Source of the DNA: Viscum album | Lineage: Eukaryota > Streptophyta > Magnoliopsida > Santalales > Viscaceae | Assembly: GCA_963277665.1 (NCBI GenBank) | Contig: OY728158.1 | Coordinates: forward strand, 599,998,818 to 600,062,817 | Direction: 5' to 3' | Length of the DNA: 64,000 bases | Part shown: positions 61,244 through 64,000 of the stretch, one piece after another | How positions within the stretch are numbered: position 1 is the stretch's first letter | How the letters are laid out: each line of letters opens with the position of its first letter | Translations under genes and position numbers: made by a program | The notes under the pieces: generated by a model | Told to the model about the DNA's origin: nothing | Databases searched by the model: none | What the model saw: only the letters and a program-made list of their open reading frames with translations

Positions 61244-62376
61244 AACTAAATCCTAATAAAATTTATGAAAAAATACAAAAAACTTTTTTAATCCATCCAA
61301 AATCCTTTAGACATGATTATATTTATCTCTCCCCACTTTTAGAAAAATATTTCGAACCAAAAATAAATCCTTATTCCATGACATTACATGTTACCCTTTA
61401 ATCCATTATAGTATTGAAAAAAACTATAAATTATATAATCCATAACATAAGAAAAGATAAACCTCTAGAAAGACTTTATTTTTACCCAATATATAAATGT
61501 ATCTCACATGATCTTAATCAAAAACACTCATATATCCATATGAATATTTTCACTACATGATGTATCATTATAGATCCTATATATGCTTAAATAATCCCTT
61601 TGTCCTGGACATCCATTGACCTTTATATATGAAAAATGTGAAACTGATATATTCTTGATCATATATTTATGATTCCTTAAAATAGATTGAAAAAAGAAAA
61701 TGAATATATAACATATATGTCAATATAAGTAGTTGATCACATCACATGTCACTAAAATAAACATGACTGTGAATTTACTTAGTCTAATTCAGTCACAAGA
61801 CAAAATACCATACTTCTAATACTATAGGTAAAATCCTATATTGGTTAAACTCAAATGATGACATGATTCACAACATATTCATCCACCCCTTGATTAGTTT
61901 AATAGTTATACTCAATTGAATACACGATCAAAAAATTACCAAACACCACCTGATTAGAACATCCTCAAGGACGATATAAGAATGGTATTAATGTTTAAAG
62001 GTTCACAGAATAAGTATCTTTTCAACATCATGTAATGAGTATTTACATTATATATACAACCTTAATTATATCAATGAGCATATGAAATTATTTATGATAT
62101 ACCATCATGGTTCGGTATAGATAATAAGAATTCATCTTTGATCTCATGAGTCTACTCTACATCATATGCAATATTGTACACATACTAATCATAACATATC
62201 AAAAAAATCCATTATACTCTTTTATGATCATTAAATAGGGAAAACTCAATGTCATACATTGAAAGGATTTTATAATTCTACCATTCATGTAATCTATATA
62301 TAAAAATATAATTGATGATAAATATAAACTTTCTTTATTTTAAAACAATGATACTTTGTAAAATTATTATCCAATA
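61244..62376 (-). other. Copia 3' noncoding region between pol stop and polypurine tract
   Basis: About 1.1 kb without a supported frame. Long 3' noncoding stretches occur in some plant copia lineages. An accessory frame too decayed to see, or another small insertion, is possible. Confidence 0.5.
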
Positions 62377-64000
62377 TCACATATATTTAATACGAAAAGT
62401 TTTAATATGACCCTCCGTATTCTTCTTCATTAATGGTTCTGTCAAATGATTTACTATATTTTTATATGCATCCACCCAATTGATTCTTTATATTTCCCAT
62501 ATCAAGGATTTAATAAATTAGTGAGTATTTGTGAAGGATGAGTTTGGATCATTGGTTAGACCAAGGCTCCTTTAATTGAGAAATAAGTCCATTATAATCA
62601 CAAAAAATCTCAATTACATCCTCAATTCTAGGAACCTCTACAAGTTCAATAATGAACATTATGATCCAAAATAACTTCCTTAAATATTATATGATGTAAT
62701 GAGTTAATCTACCAATATTATTGAAATTTTTATAGTAAATTGTTCAGAAATATTTGAACTGATAACTTCACTATTAAGGGAAAACAGGAAAACATATTGG
62801 AATATCATATCATGTTTATCAGTTTGGAAACTATTATCTCTGTAACTTTTTATAATGATATTATCAATAACTCTGAAGACTAAGAATATATAATTTCTCT
62901 TATGTACTTAAGGATATTATTAACAACAATCTAGTGAATATATCTATGATTAAATAGGAACCTACTTATTATGATCAAAGAACAAAAGGCATCAGGTAGA
63001 GTAAATAATATAAAACACATGGAAAATCTTATAGAAAACACATAATTAATTATATCTGTGTTTTTTATATCTTTATATGTATGTTGAATCTTCCTAATAT
63101 TCATTCCATATAAAAATTGTAAAACCCCCTTTTTTGAGTTTTCTATGATAAACTTATTTAGAATTTTACCAATATATTTGTTTTTAATCAGTATAAGAAA
63201 ACAATTTGATAAACATCTATTGATATTAAAACTTAATACATAGTTTTATTCATAAATTTCTTTTATTAAGAATAAATTTAACAACCAAACCTTCATAGAA
63301 TTAAATTTCAATAAATCATTTTTGATAAGGGGTATGTCATCGACATACCGTACCATAAATGTCAGAAAAAAAATCCTTTAAACTAAATGTATATATAAGA
63401 ATAATTCAATCTCTTGATTAAACAAAACTACTTGGTTAAATCACCCGACTAGATGTTTTGAATTTTAGAATCTTACTTCAATCAATAAATAGGTTGTTGG
63501 AACTTATAAAACATATAAGACTCATTTATCACTTGAAACCCTTCAAAATGTATTATATACAAATTATCTTCTAAATTCCTATTAAGAAAATATTTTTTGA
63601 CATCCAATTGATTTATCTAATAACAATAATGTGATAATATTCCAGGTAATATTTGAATAGATTTAATCATTGAAACTAGAGAAATAATTTATTCAAATTC
63701 AATACCAAGAATTTTTTTGTAACCTTTAACTTTGATAAAAACATTATTATTAGATACTATACCATCCATATTAGTTTTATTATAGAATACCCACTTATAC
63801 ACTATGGTCATAAACACTTATAGAGCATAGAATATGTTCTTGACATGTTTAGTGTACATGGATACCATCATAGATCTCATTGATTCTAACCATTTCACAA
63901 AATTAGAACTCTCAATAGCTTCTCTATAGGTAAAAGGTTCGCCATATTTGAACATTCGTTCATAATTATTTTATATAATAAATATATATCTATCAGGGTA
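62377..64000 (-). pseudogene. pol: Ty1/copia pol, reverse transcriptase and RNase H (partial, decayed)
   Basis: This codes for the C-terminal part of a copia polyprotein, which copies element RNA into DNA in the cytoplasmic particle. From the right edge leftward, a frame begins with a Glu-Ala-Ile-Glu-Ser...Trp-Leu-Glu-Ser stretch near 63930, typical of the N-terminus of copia reverse transcriptase. A Gln-Leu-Asp-Val-Lys block follows near 63600, and then the active-site Tyr-Val-Asp-Asp at 63336-63347, which is intact. Further on, GKILNKFIIENSKKG marks the connection region near 63150. RNase H traces include Phe-Cys-Asp-Tyr-Asn-Gly near 62600. The C-terminal Leu-Thr-Glu-Pro-Leu and Glu-Gly-His block ends in ATG-TGA at 62377-62382. 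Several stops and frameshifts make it nonfunctional. The integrase and gag would lie right of the window. Confidence 0.85.
63336..63347 (-). other. Copia reverse transcriptase YVDD catalytic motif
   Basis: Minus-strand codons TAT GTC GAT GAC give Tyr-Val-Asp-Asp, followed by Ile-Pro-Leu-Ile. This metal-binding motif survives although nearby frames are broken. Confidence 0.85.

Larger units (their letters stand above)
42531..64000 (-). mobile_element. Ty1/copia retrotransposon, 3' half, split by a gypsy insertion
   Basis: The element runs right to left. Decayed pol occupies 62377-64000 and continues beyond the window. It is followed by about 1.1 kb of noncoding DNA, a polypurine tract (61232-61243) and the 3' LTR start TGTTGAGTATTG at 61231. 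The LTR runs to 61102, where a gypsy element (43232-61101) interrupts it, and resumes at 43231 down to about 42531. The second part carries a TATA box (42681-42690) and leader of the type seen in copia LTRs. The 5' LTR is outside the window, so the low-coordinate end (TGTAATTTTT at 42531) is tentative and no target duplication can be checked. Confidence 0.8.

Noticed and set aside
1..64000. CRISPR arrays, bacterial operons or prophage
   Set aside because: The tandem repeats have no regular unique spacers, and all recognisable proteins are plant-type retroelement remnants.

Overview
The window is A+T-rich eukaryotic nuclear DNA, by eye well over two thirds A+T (not counted). It is almost certainly intergenic heterochromatin from a seed plant. 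It contains plant-type LTR retrotransposons of both superfamilies, with primer sites matching plant initiator tRNA-Met and tRNA-Asp. It shows heavy C-to-T and G-to-A decay and has no intact host gene. I found no tRNA, rRNA, CRISPR or bacterial-type features. Most short open frames are chance frames in decayed repeats. I cannot name the species.

Left part (1-25028). Two diverged direct-repeat copies (1-2098 and about 4900-7947) carry a minisatellite of roughly 40 bp and an A+T-rich degenerate array. The array after the second copy is split by an 11.6-kb LTR element on the minus strand (7948-19519). This element has 4.7-kb LTRs and only 2.2 kb of internal DNA, so it is a large retrotransposon derivative (LARD-like). 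The array resumes at 19520-19720, followed by 5.3 kb that I cannot assign.

Middle (25029-42530). A second member of the same LARD-like family lies on the plus strand (25029-36636), so the two copies are arranged 5' end to 5' end. Both have a gypsy-type LTR terminus, a decayed CCHC zinc knuckle, a TATA box well inside the LTR, a triplet of about 190-bp subrepeats downstream of it, and a minisatellite at the same U5 position that differs between the two. About 5.9 kb of unassigned DNA follows.

Right part (42531-64000). This is a three-level nest, all on the minus strand. A Ty1/copia element has decayed pol at 62377-64000 and a 3' LTR starting at 61231. A Del/Tekay-like Ty3/gypsy chromovirus (43232-61101) is inserted into that 3' LTR with a perfect 5-bp target duplication, ATTAA. 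A non-autonomous element with a tRNA-Asp primer site (44693-50948, 1.7-kb LTRs) is in turn inserted into the gypsy 3' LTR. The gypsy gag, protease, reverse transcriptase, RNase H, integrase and chromodomain order is readable, but catalytic residues are lost.

Coordinates of LTR ends come from hand alignment of paired LTRs and are exact where a TG/CA end and target duplication support them, approximate otherwise. All protein calls come from reading decayed frames by eye, with no database search.
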